A stretch of 11,215 nucleotides of DNA, taken from contig CAZVEV010000200.1 in assembly GCA_964625865.1 (NCBI GenBank), positions 1 to 11,215 on the forward strand, given 5' to 3'. Below the pieces are notes generated by a model. The model was not told the origin of the DNA and did not search any database. It was given only the letters and a program-made list of their open reading frames with translations. How positions within the stretch are numbered: the stretch's first letter is position 1; each line of letters begins with the position of its first letter. This document shows positions 6,438-11,215 of this stretch, piece by piece. A program made the position numbers and the translations under genes. The stretch is from CAZVEV01 sp964625865. GTDB lineage: Bacteria > Planctomycetota > Phycisphaerae > SM23-33.

Positions 6438-6471
6438 GGCGCCCGATAACTCCTTACAGGAGAAACCGGTC

Positions 6472-7056
6472 ATGGACTCTGGACATGCGGCGTCTGTCAC
6501 GTCGGCCTGGCCCGACATCGCTCGCGTTGTCGTGTCGCGCCGGGACATCGCGCGCCGCGTGGCAGAGTTGGCAGGCGAGATTTCCGCCCGTTACGCCGAC
6601 CGCGACCTGACGATCCTGGCCGTGCTCACCGGGTCTGTTGTCTTCCTGGCCGACCTGATGCGCGAACTGCGCCTGCCTGTCCGGCTGGACATGGTGTCCA
6701 TACGGTCGTATCCGGGTCCGGCCACGCGCAGTTGCGGCTCGACGTTCCGCATGGCGCCCGAGACGGACTTGCGGGGCAAGCACGTGCTGGTTATCGACGA
6801 CATCTTCGACAGCGGCGGGACGCTGGAGATGCTGCTGGCCGCGGTGGAGGCGATGGGGCCGGCAAGCCTGGCCAGTTGCGTGCTGGTTCGCAAGGACCGC
6901 CCGGACCTGCCCGACCGCATGGCCGTTGATTTTGCCGGTTTCGACGTGGGCGACGAGTTCGTCGTCGGCTACGGTATGGACCATGACACCCTCTATCGCA
7001 ACCTGCCCGACATCTGCGTGCTGACCCGGCATGTCGCCGAGGACAATACACCATGA
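6472..7056 (+). CDS. hpt: Hypoxanthine phosphoribosyltransferase
   Basis: This 194-residue type I phosphoribosyltransferase salvages hypoxanthine or guanine with PRPP to give IMP or GMP in the cytoplasm. The PRPP-binding loop is VLVIDDIFDSGGT (residues 105-117), with the two adjacent Asp residues of the family. Upstream is the VLTGSVVFLADLMREL block, in which the family's usual Lys before Gly is Thr. Downstream come LVRKDRPDLP with the base-contacting Lys, then FDVGDEFVVGYGMD and LYRNLPDI, the usual C-terminal HPRT signature. ATG 6472 was chosen because aggag (6458-6462) lies 9 nt upstream; earlier in-frame ATGs lack a site and overlap the promoter. It overlaps the next gene by four bases (ATGA), implying translational coupling. 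The length is slightly above the usual 175-185 because of an N-terminal extension. Confidence 0.93.
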   Translation: MDSGHAASVTSAWPDIARVVVSRRDIARRVAELAGEISARYADRDLTILAVLTGSVVFLADLMRELRLPVRLDMVSIRSYPGPATRSCGSTFRMAPETDLRGKHVLVIDDIFDSGGTLEMLLAAVEAMGPASLASCVLVRKDRPDLPDRMAVDFAGFDVGDEFVVGYGMDHDTLYRNLPDICVLTRHVAEDNTP

Positions 7057-7589
7057 GTCCGACCGCCGATTCCGCCACCCCGGCCACTCCGTTGGACGTG
7101 GCCGCGGCTGAAGAACTCCTCGACGACGGGGAGGTGATCCTCCTGGCGACCAGGCCCAGCGGGTGGTTCGTGCTGGTGACGAGTTGGCCGGTCCTGGCGA
7201 TGGGAGCGGTCATCCTGGCCGCGGCGGTCGTGGCGGACAAGGGGTTCGGCGCTGCGATTCAACTGCGGACCGTCGGCTTCGTCTACGGCGTGGTTGGGAG
7301 TATTCGCCTGGCCGTCGGGTGCGGCGAGTGGGTGGGGCGATTGTACATTCTTACCACGCGGCGCGTGCTGCGCGTCAGCGGTGTGATGCGCGCGACGATC
7401 GAGCAGTGTCCCCTGCGGGCGATCGCAGAAACTACACTGGCCGCGACGACGATCGAAAGGCCCCTGGGCGTCGCAAGCCTGTCATTCCAGGACGATCAGG
7501 GCCAAACCCTCCAGCCGGTCTGGACATGCCTCTCCCGCGCCGCCGAGGTCCGCGACGTGGTCGACAATGCTATCCTTCGCGTGCGATAA
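7053..7589 (+). CDS. Small membrane protein with bacterial PH-like domain
   Basis: This 178-residue protein has two hydrophobic segments (about residues 37-61 and 70-90), followed by a bacterial PH-like (bPH2-type) region. The PH signature is GRLYILTTRRVLRVSGVMR, then a segment of the form T-T-I-E-R-P-L-G-V-A-S-L-S-F, the typical strand that follows the polar turn in this family. Such proteins are inner-membrane proteins of unknown biochemical role. It begins on the ATG that overlaps the hpt stop, so the two are probably translated from one message. I see no functional link between purine salvage and a PH-domain protein, and the pairing may simply be compact packing. Stop is TAA at 7587. Confidence 0.82.
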   Translation: MSPTADSATPATPLDVAAAEELLDDGEVILLATRPSGWFVLVTSWPVLAMGAVILAAAVVADKGFGAAIQLRTVGFVYGVVGSIRLAVGCGEWVGRLYILTTRRVLRVSGVMRATIEQCPLRAIAETTLAATTIERPLGVASLSFQDDQGQTLQPVWTCLSRAAEVRDVVDNAILRVR

Positions 7590-7721
7590 GCTCTTGCGCT
7601 TCACGCCGCACGCCAATTCAACGTATCCTCTGCTCCCCGTTTAGCAGCCGAGCGTGCTCGCCGTGTTTCCGCCCGATTGACGTCGTGTGTTCGGAACTCC
7701 TCGACGTCGGAACCGACGCCG

Positions 7722-7746
7722 CACGCGGGGCACGCCCCGCCGCGTG
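7722..7746. terminator. GC-rich hairpin between convergent genes
   Basis: A 5-bp stem with a 4-nt loop (gggg/cccc core, 7726-7739) extends by a further 4 bp across a 3-nt bulge. It lies between the PH-domain gene, ending at 7589, and the deacylase gene, ending at 7778. There is no T tract on either side, so a role as terminator is uncertain. The rest of 7590-7777 holds only a minor hairpin at 7705-7718. Confidence 0.3.
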
Positions 7747-7777
7747 ACGTGGAGGCAACGACAAGCTCACCCGCGCC

Positions 7778-8236
7778 TCACAGCGCGACGGCCAGGTCCT
7801 CGATCCGCGCCTCGGTCAGCGAGGCGTAGTCGGCGTAGCTCATTCGTATCGTCTGCCTGTGCGTGCCGGCCTGGAAGACGATCTCGTCCCGCTCGGCCAG
7901 GTGCGTGTCGACCAGCATGGGCAAGTTGTAGAGGTTCCCGAACGGAGGCTCGGCGCCGACCTCGACGTCGGGGAACAACTCGGCCAACTCGTTCTCGTCG
8001 GCCAGCCGGATCTGGTTGGCCTGGCGGATGTCGGCGACCTTGGTCAGGTCCAGCTTGTGGCTGGCGGGCAGGACGCACATGAGATACCCGCCATCGTCGC
8101 GGATGAGGACGGCCTTGGCCATCATCTTGCCGCTGACGTGTTCGCTGGCGGCGACCTCCTGGGCAGTGTAGGCCGGCGGATGCTCGTGCGCCTCGAAGCT
8201 GACCCCATGATCACTGAGATACTGTCCGATTTCCAT
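7778..8236 (-). CDS. YbaK/EbsC-type aminoacyl-tRNA deacylase
   Basis: This 152-residue protein belongs to the YbaK/ProX family of stand-alone editing enzymes, which hydrolyse mischarged aminoacyl-tRNAs (for example Cys- or Ala-tRNA-Pro). Visible signatures are HPPAYTAQEVAASEHVSG, the conserved Lys in AKAVLI (K41), CVLPASHKLDLTKV, EVGAEPPFGNLYNLP (residues 92-106) and EIVFQAGTHRQTIRM. Length is normal for the family. The exact tRNA specificity cannot be read from the sequence. ATG 8236 has aagg about 8 nt upstream; the longer open frame to 8299 lacks a site and has no family-like sequence. mnmE lies upstream on the same strand but is separated by 212 nt and a long hairpin, so separate transcription is likely. 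A -10-like TAGAAT (8322-8317, minus strand) supports this. Confidence 0.9.
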   Translation of the reverse strand: MEIGQYLSDHGVSFEAHEHPPAYTAQEVAASEHVSGKMMAKAVLIRDDGGYLMCVLPASHKLDLTKVADIRQANQIRLADENELAELFPDVEVGAEPPFGNLYNLPMLVDTHLAERDEIVFQAGTHRQTIRMSYADYASLTEARIEDLAVAL

Positions 8237-8279
8237 AGCTGTCACCTTTCGAACTGAAGGACCACGATGTGAAGACCTG

Positions 8280-8295
8280 CGGAACAGACGTTCCG
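8280..8295 (-). promoter_or_regulatory. Small inverted repeat in the deacylase leader
   Basis: A perfect 6-bp inverted repeat (cggaac with gttccg) with a 4-nt spacer lies between the candidate -10 box (8317-8322) and ATG 8236. It could be an operator or a leader hairpin. Nothing else supports regulation. Confidence 0.3.
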
Positions 8296-8360
8296 GCATC
8301 CGTGCCTGTCTACCCTATTCTACGCGCGCAACGCCCCATGCGACCACGGGATCAGTGGGA

Positions 8361-8442
8361 GGTTAGAGGTTCAAGGTTGAAGGTTGAAGGTTTTGCATGG
8401 TGGGGCGTTTAACCTTCAACCTCCACCCTTGAACTTTCAACC
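8361..8442. repeat. Inverted pair of heptad arrays behind mnmE (family D)
   Basis: The left arm (8361-8395) reads GGTTAGA, GGTTCAA, GGTTGAA, GGTTGAA, GGTTTTG. The right arm, read on the minus strand from 8442, is GGTTGAA, AGTTCAA, GGGTGGA, GGTTGAA, GGTTAAA. The arms pair over about 32 bp with three mismatches and two G-U pairs, including a perfect 11-bp stretch (8382-8392 with 8411-8421) around an 18-nt loop. The right arm starts 6 nt after the mnmE stop, so the structure may act as its transcript end. Confidence 0.8.
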
Positions 8443-8448
8443 AGAACA

Positions 8449-9882
8449 TCACTTGCCCACACAGAACCGGGCGAAGATCCGCCCGAGAATGTCCTCTGTC
8501 ACGACCTGCCCGCTGATCCGGCCCAATTCCGCAAGGGCGCCGCGGATTTCGACGGCGACAAGCTCGGCCACGTCGGAAACCTGCTCGGCGCCTCTCAGCA
8601 AGTCGGCGGCACGACCGGATGCTCGGGCCGCGGAGACCAGGCAGCGCTTCTGGCGCTGATGGAGCCCCATCGCCTGCCCCGCGCGCTGGGCCGAAAGATC
8701 CAGACGATCGACCAGCAGGGCGGCGAGTTCATCCAGCCCGGCCCCGGACGTGCAGGACGTCGCAACCGGTTGTATCGGCTTGGCGTCCGTGGCGGCTGAC
8801 ACGGCGCTCGACAGGTCGGCCATCGCGGCCGGTGGCGGGGCGGACACGGCGTCGATCTTGTTGGCCACCAGGAGCCGCGGCGCGTGCGGATTGGCGCGGA
8901 GGACCTCGCCCAGCAGGGCCAGGTCCGCCTCCAGGTCAGCCGCCCGCGACGCGTCGATGACGAAAAGGACCGCATCGGCGCGTGCGACGGCCCGCCGTGC
9001 GGCCGTGTCGGCGGCGGCGGCCAGCGAGTCGTCTGTCGCCATGAACCCCGCGGCGTCCTGGACGGTGACCGCCTGCCCGCCGGCCAGCGTCATCGAGGCG
9101 CTGAGCACGTCTCGCGTCGTTCCCGCGGTGGCCGAGACGATCGCGCGGTCGGTCCCCGTCAAGGCGTTGAGCAGGGAACTCTTGCCCACGTTGGGCCTGC
9201 CGGCGATGACGACGGTGGTATGCTCAGCCGTGTCGGGAGTGTCCGCGGCCTGCCGGGCCGTGTCGGCCAGCTCCGCACGAACGGCCTCAAGGCGGTCGGC
9301 CAGGTCAGACGGGCGGTCCAGCTCCAACTGCTCGTCGGCCAGGTCTATCGCCGCCTCCGTGCCCGCAAGCACGTCGGCCAGCCGCCCGGCCGCCCCTTCG
9401 CACAGGCTGTACACCTGCCCCCCCAGCGCCGCCATCGCCGAGCGGAGTTGGGCGTCGTCGTCGGCGTTGATGATATCGGCAACGGCTTCGGCGGCCGACA
9501 GGTCCAGGCGGCCGGAGAAGAACGCCCTGGCTGTGAACTCGCCCGCTTCGGCGCCGCGGGCGCCCTGGGCAATGAGCCGGTCGACCAGGGCCGTCGCCAC
9601 CGCAGGCGATCCGGGAATGTGCAGTTCCACCACGTCCTGTCGCGTGTAGCTTCGCGGTGCGCGAAAGACGTAGGCGCGGCACGGTACGGTGATGCCCGCC
9701 TCGCTCGCCGCGGCCAGACCGTCGGTCGCGCGAAACCCGCCAAGGCCCGCCAGCGCTCCCTCGGACGGCGCGAAGACCGCCCCGGCCAACTGCACCGCCT
9801 CGGGCCCGCTGAGGCGCACGATGCCCCTCGCCGCCGTGCCCGCCGCCGTCGAGATCGCCACAATGGTGTCGTCTGTCGTCAT
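8449..9882 (-). CDS. mnmE: tRNA modification GTPase MnmE
   Basis: This 477-residue MnmE works with MnmG to install the (carboxymethyl)aminomethyl group at C5 of wobble uridine in some tRNAs. The N-terminal folate-binding domain starts with DTIVAISTAAG and contains SYTRQDVVELHIPG and GEFTARAFFSGRLDLSAAEA. In the G domain, G1 is GRPNVGKS (228-235) with the potassium-binding Asn, switch I is GTTRD (254-258), G3 is DAAG (276-279) and G4 is NKID (341-344). The C-terminus is FCVGK, with the conserved Cys474. Switch II is unusual: where E. coli has the catalytic Glu282, a gapless alignment puts Ala288 (see findings). The length is about 20 residues above E. coli. ATG 9882 fits the family start, but has no Shine-Dalgarno site; a heptad repeat array begins 6 nt upstream. 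mnmG is not in the window. Confidence 0.94.
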   Translation of the reverse strand: MTTDDTIVAISTAAGTAARGIVRLSGPEAVQLAGAVFAPSEGALAGLGGFRATDGLAAASEAGITVPCRAYVFRAPRSYTRQDVVELHIPGSPAVATALVDRLIAQGARGAEAGEFTARAFFSGRLDLSAAEAVADIINADDDAQLRSAMAALGGQVYSLCEGAAGRLADVLAGTEAAIDLADEQLELDRPSDLADRLEAVRAELADTARQAADTPDTAEHTTVVIAGRPNVGKSSLLNALTGTDRAIVSATAGTTRDVLSASMTLAGGQAVTVQDAAGFMATDDSLAAAADTAARRAVARADAVLFVIDASRAADLEADLALLGEVLRANPHAPRLLVANKIDAVSAPPPAAMADLSSAVSAATDAKPIQPVATSCTSGAGLDELAALLVDRLDLSAQRAGQAMGLHQRQKRCLVSAARASGRAADLLRGAEQVSDVAELVAVEIRGALAELGRISGQVVTEDILGRIFARFCVGK

Positions 9883-9887
9883 AAGAA

Positions 9888-9922
9888 GGTTAAAGGTTGG
9901 AGGTTAAAGGTCACAGGTTGAA
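9888..9922 (+). repeat. Heptad repeat array in front of mnmE (family D)
   Basis: Five 7-bp units in register: GGTTAAA, GGTTGGA, GGTTAAA, GGTCACA, GGTTGAA. It lies immediately upstream of the mnmE start codon, so the message would read as a pyrimidine-rich complement just before ATG. It is the same family as the array behind mnmE at 8361-8442. Confidence 0.75.
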
Positions 9923-9951
9923 CGGCCGACGGCACCGAACTGCGGACTGGA

Positions 9952-10026
9952 GTCGTAGGGCGTGCAACTCGTGCACGCGGAACGGATTGTGCGTTTCTCC
10001 CGCGTGCAACAAGTTGCACGCCCTAC
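9952..10026. repeat. Palindromic element B, complete copy
   Basis: An outer 15-bp perfect stem (9955-9969 with 10012-10026, gtagggcgtgcaact arm) continues into a second stem (9971-9980 with 10000-10010) that has one bulged base where the left arm has lost a T. The left arm alone resembles a small hairpin (gcgtgcaa and tgcacgc). It shares about 54 bp with the truncated copy at 10998-11052 and 15 bp with 4041-4055. Confidence 0.85.
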
Positions 10027-10051
10027 CACTGGTGCCCCGCGCGGCTTCTTT

Positions 10052-10094
10052 CTGTTCCCAATCAACCAGTTAACCAATACGCCAGTCAACCAAC
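10052..10094 (-). repeat. Octad repeat array E1, overlapping the end of the CDP-alcohol transferase gene
   Basis: Read on the minus strand, 8-bp units GGTTGACT, GGCGTATT, GGTTAACT, GGTTGATT occur in register. This 43-bp block is identical to 11063-11105 except for three transitions. The first unit contains the final Gly codon and the TGA stop of the gene at 10086-10886. Confidence 0.85.
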
Positions 10095-10886
10095 AAGGTG
10101 TCTGATCCAATCGACCGCCTCGACGCGGGCGAAGATCAGCCATGCGATGTTGATCAGGACCGCCGCGTCGTAGGGGACGGTCATGCGGGGCCATTCCCAG
10201 ATGCGGAGTTTCCGCAGCCACGAGCCGGTTCGCGGGTCGGTCACCGGCGTCTTGCCTGCCAGCACGGTTCGCGTGTGGCCGATGCGTCTCAGCACGGTCA
10301 GCAGGGGCAGGGCGGCCTGCTGGAGAACCAGGGCCGGGATGTTGTGCGCCAGCGCCGCGATCAGCACGGCAGCCATCCGCTCCCCGCGCTGCCAGAAGCC
10401 CACCGAGCATGAGTCGATGAGGTCCTCGGCCCGGGCGCGGGTGTAGGAGATCATGAACCCGTTGAGGAAGGCGACCATGGCCAGCAGGACGAAGGTCACG
10501 TTGGCGGGGCGCGCCCAGGCGTAGCTTGCGGCGATCCCCGCGTAGATCACGAAGTCGCTGAAGCGATCGACCGTGCTGTCGAGAAATGCCCCGAACGTCG
10601 ATCCCTTTCCGCCGATCCTCGCCACGGCACCGTCGAGCATGTCGCAGCCGAACGACATGATCAGCAGCCACGCCGCAAGCAGCAGGTACGCGTTGGCCGG
10701 CGCGTGCGGATCCAGCGTCCAGCCCAGCGGGGCCCGGGCGCCGATGGCGAAACAGGCGCCGGCCCCGGCGGTGAAGACCAGTCCGGCCAGCGTGATGATG
10801 TTCGGCGTGACGCCGATACGAATCAAGCCGCGGGCAACGAAGTCGCGCGCCGTCGAGAATCCAAATGCCACCGCTCGTCCAAGCAT
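10086..10886 (-). CDS. CDP-alcohol phosphatidyltransferase family protein
   Basis: This 266-residue integral membrane enzyme of the CDP-alcohol phosphatidyltransferase family transfers a phosphatidyl group from CDP-diacylglycerol to an alcohol in phospholipid synthesis. The full metal-binding signature is present: D82-x2-D85-G-x2-A-R90, x8, G99-x3-D103-x3-D107. The N-terminal GVTPNIITLAGL block and several membrane helices fit the family. The acceptor alcohol (glycerol phosphate, inositol phosphate or another) cannot be read with confidence, so I give no gene symbol. Residues of about 195-235 (TPVTDPRTGSWLRKLRIWEWPRM) form a polar stretch before the last helix. ATG 10886 was preferred over TTG 10892, two codons upstream; neither has a strong ribosome binding site. 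The last codon and stop lie inside octad array E1, so the end of the protein (HLVG) is partly repeat-encoded. Confidence 0.9.
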   Translation of the reverse strand: MLGRAVAFGFSTARDFVARGLIRIGVTPNIITLAGLVFTAGAGACFAIGARAPLGWTLDPHAPANAYLLLAAWLLIMSFGCDMLDGAVARIGGKGSTFGAFLDSTVDRFSDFVIYAGIAASYAWARPANVTFVLLAMVAFLNGFMISYTRARAEDLIDSCSVGFWQRGERMAAVLIAALAHNIPALVLQQAALPLLTVLRRIGHTRTVLAGKTPVTDPRTGSWLRKLRIWEWPRMTVPYDAAVLINIAWLIFARVEAVDWIRHLVG

Positions 10887-10927
10887 GCGCAAGAGCGTAG
10901 CCCACCGCGTCGCACTGATGCAAGCGT

Positions 10928-10977
10928 CGTTGACTGGTTAACTGGTGTATTGGTTAACTGGTTGACTGGTTGATTGG
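10928..10977 (+). repeat. Octad repeat array in inverted orientation (family E)
   Basis: Six 8-bp units in register: CGTTGACT, GGTTAACT, GGTGTATT, GGTTAACT, GGTTGACT, GGTTGATT, then GG. Read on the opposite strand, array E2 (11063-11105) carries the same succession with one unit fewer, so 10936-10977 and 11069-11103 form the arms of a long hairpin with element B in its loop. It lies upstream of the CDP-alcohol transferase gene. Confidence 0.8.
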
Positions 10978-10997
10978 ATTCTGATGTTGCGCATCCT

Positions 10998-11052
10998 GTC
11001 GTAGGGCGTGCAACTCGTTGCACGCGGAACGGATTGTGTACTCATCCCGCGT
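10998..11052. repeat. Palindromic element B, copy lacking its right arm
   Basis: Fifty-five bases match 9952-10005, with a one-base indel and five changes clustered in the loop. The inner hairpin gcgtgcaa-ctcg-ttgcacgc (11006-11025) is intact here and shows which copy lost a T. The distal right arm (ttgcacgccctac) is missing: element B breaks off at 11052 and, after 10 nt, octad array E2 begins. Confidence 0.8.
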
Positions 11053-11062
11053 CGTTCCTTTG

Positions 11063-11105
11063 CTGTTCCCAATCAACCAGTCAACCAATACACCAGTTAA
11101 CCAAC
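11063..11105 (-). repeat. Octad repeat array E2 behind the partial gene
   Basis: Read on the minus strand, the units are GGTTAACT, GGTGTATT, GGTTGACT, GGTTGATT. The array is a near-identical direct copy of 10052-10094 (three transitions in 43 bp) and starts two bases after the stop codon of the partial gene at 11108. Confidence 0.85.
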
Positions 11106-11107
11106 GT

Positions 11108-11215
11108 CTACACGGCGGCGGGCTGATTGGTGCCGATGAACCGCTCGACCAAGCGGCAGGCTTCGGCGTCGGTGATCAGGACGGCGGGGAGCTTCATGGT
11201 GTAGGAGCTCATGGC
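11108..11215 (-). CDS. 3' end of an unrecognised gene
   Basis: The last 35 codons and the TAG stop of a minus-strand gene are visible; the rest lies beyond the right edge of the window. The readable C-terminus includes SSYTMKLPAVLITDAEACRL and then VERFIGTNQPAAV. I do not recognise the family from this fragment. Codon use resembles the neighbouring genes, and the octad array E2 directly behind its stop mirrors the arrangement at the CDP-alcohol transferase gene, which supports this being a real gene end. The CDP-alcohol transferase gene lies 222 nt downstream on the same strand. An alternative is a very short gene starting at one of the internal ATGs, which I consider unlikely. Confidence 0.6.
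   Translation of the reverse strand, partial: AMSSYTMKLPAVLITDAEACRLVERFIGTNQPAAV

Larger units (their letters stand above)
6108..6471. other. Divergent intergenic region with no gene
   Basis: This 364-bp space separates the secreted-protein gene from hpt. I see no credible coding sequence in it. It holds one promoter candidate for each flanking gene (listed separately) and an imperfect inverted repeat around 6158-6176 (ttgcgatactatcg, then gcgcaa). That repeat overlaps the minus-strand -10 box and could be an operator. Confidence 0.5.

Noticed and set aside
8884..9921. A 345-codon plus-strand open frame opposite mnmE
   Set aside because: mnmE on the other strand carries all GTPase motifs in order; this frame is a shadow.
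10887..10923. Longer starts for the CDP-alcohol transferase, including TTG 10892 and a shifted-frame ORF from 10923
   Set aside because: The 10923 frame differs from the frame that carries the catalytic signature. TTG 10892 adds two codons without a better ribosome site.

Overview
The window is high-GC DNA, densely packed with genes on both strands. It contains no tRNA, rRNA, phage, transposase or CRISPR feature that I can see. The organism is probably a planctomycete of the Phycisphaerae type. The clues are the zinc-ribbon protein opening with F-x-C-x2-C and a GKRGKCPFC segment, the divergent MnmE, the large secreted protein with a Gly/Pro-rich tail, and intergenic spaces filled with short-period tandem repeats and REP-like palindromes. 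This placement is an inference from style, not a database match.

Layout. 1-395: non-coding, with small palindromes. 396-812 (+): a YjbQ/UPF0047 protein, convergent with 989-2773 (-), a B12-binding-type radical SAM protein of the TIGR03960 kind, with a hairpin between them. 2774-3020: a divergent intergenic region with two promoters that appear to share one -10 box, plus a pair of inverted REP-like palindromes. 3021-3443 (+): a second YjbQ protein of a different subfamily, followed closely by 3490-3993 (+), a zinc-ribbon protein. 3993-4290: a repeat-rich convergent region. 4281-6107 (-): a large secreted protein of unknown function, divergent from an operon of hpt (6472-7056) and a small membrane PH-domain protein (7053-7589) that overlap by ATGA. 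7778-8236 (-): a YbaK-type aminoacyl-tRNA deacylase. 8449-9882 (-): mnmE. 10086-10886 (-): a CDP-alcohol phosphatidyltransferase. 11108-11215 (-): the 3' end of an unrecognised gene.

The genes are mostly housekeeping: purine salvage (hpt), tRNA wobble-uridine modification (mnmE), editing of mischarged tRNA (ybaK-like) and phospholipid synthesis (CDP-alcohol transferase). They do not form an obvious single pathway.

The most unusual content lies between the genes. Short-period tandem repeats of 7 or 8 bp, all built on a G[A/G]TT[A/G]A-like core, abut the stop codons of five genes, and in two cases supply the stop codon itself. One composite palindrome-plus-octad element occurs twice in direct orientation, each time directly behind a gene. 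A duplicated gene end brackets a long hairpin at 3977-4206. The MnmE G domain also appears to lack the catalytic glutamate of switch II.
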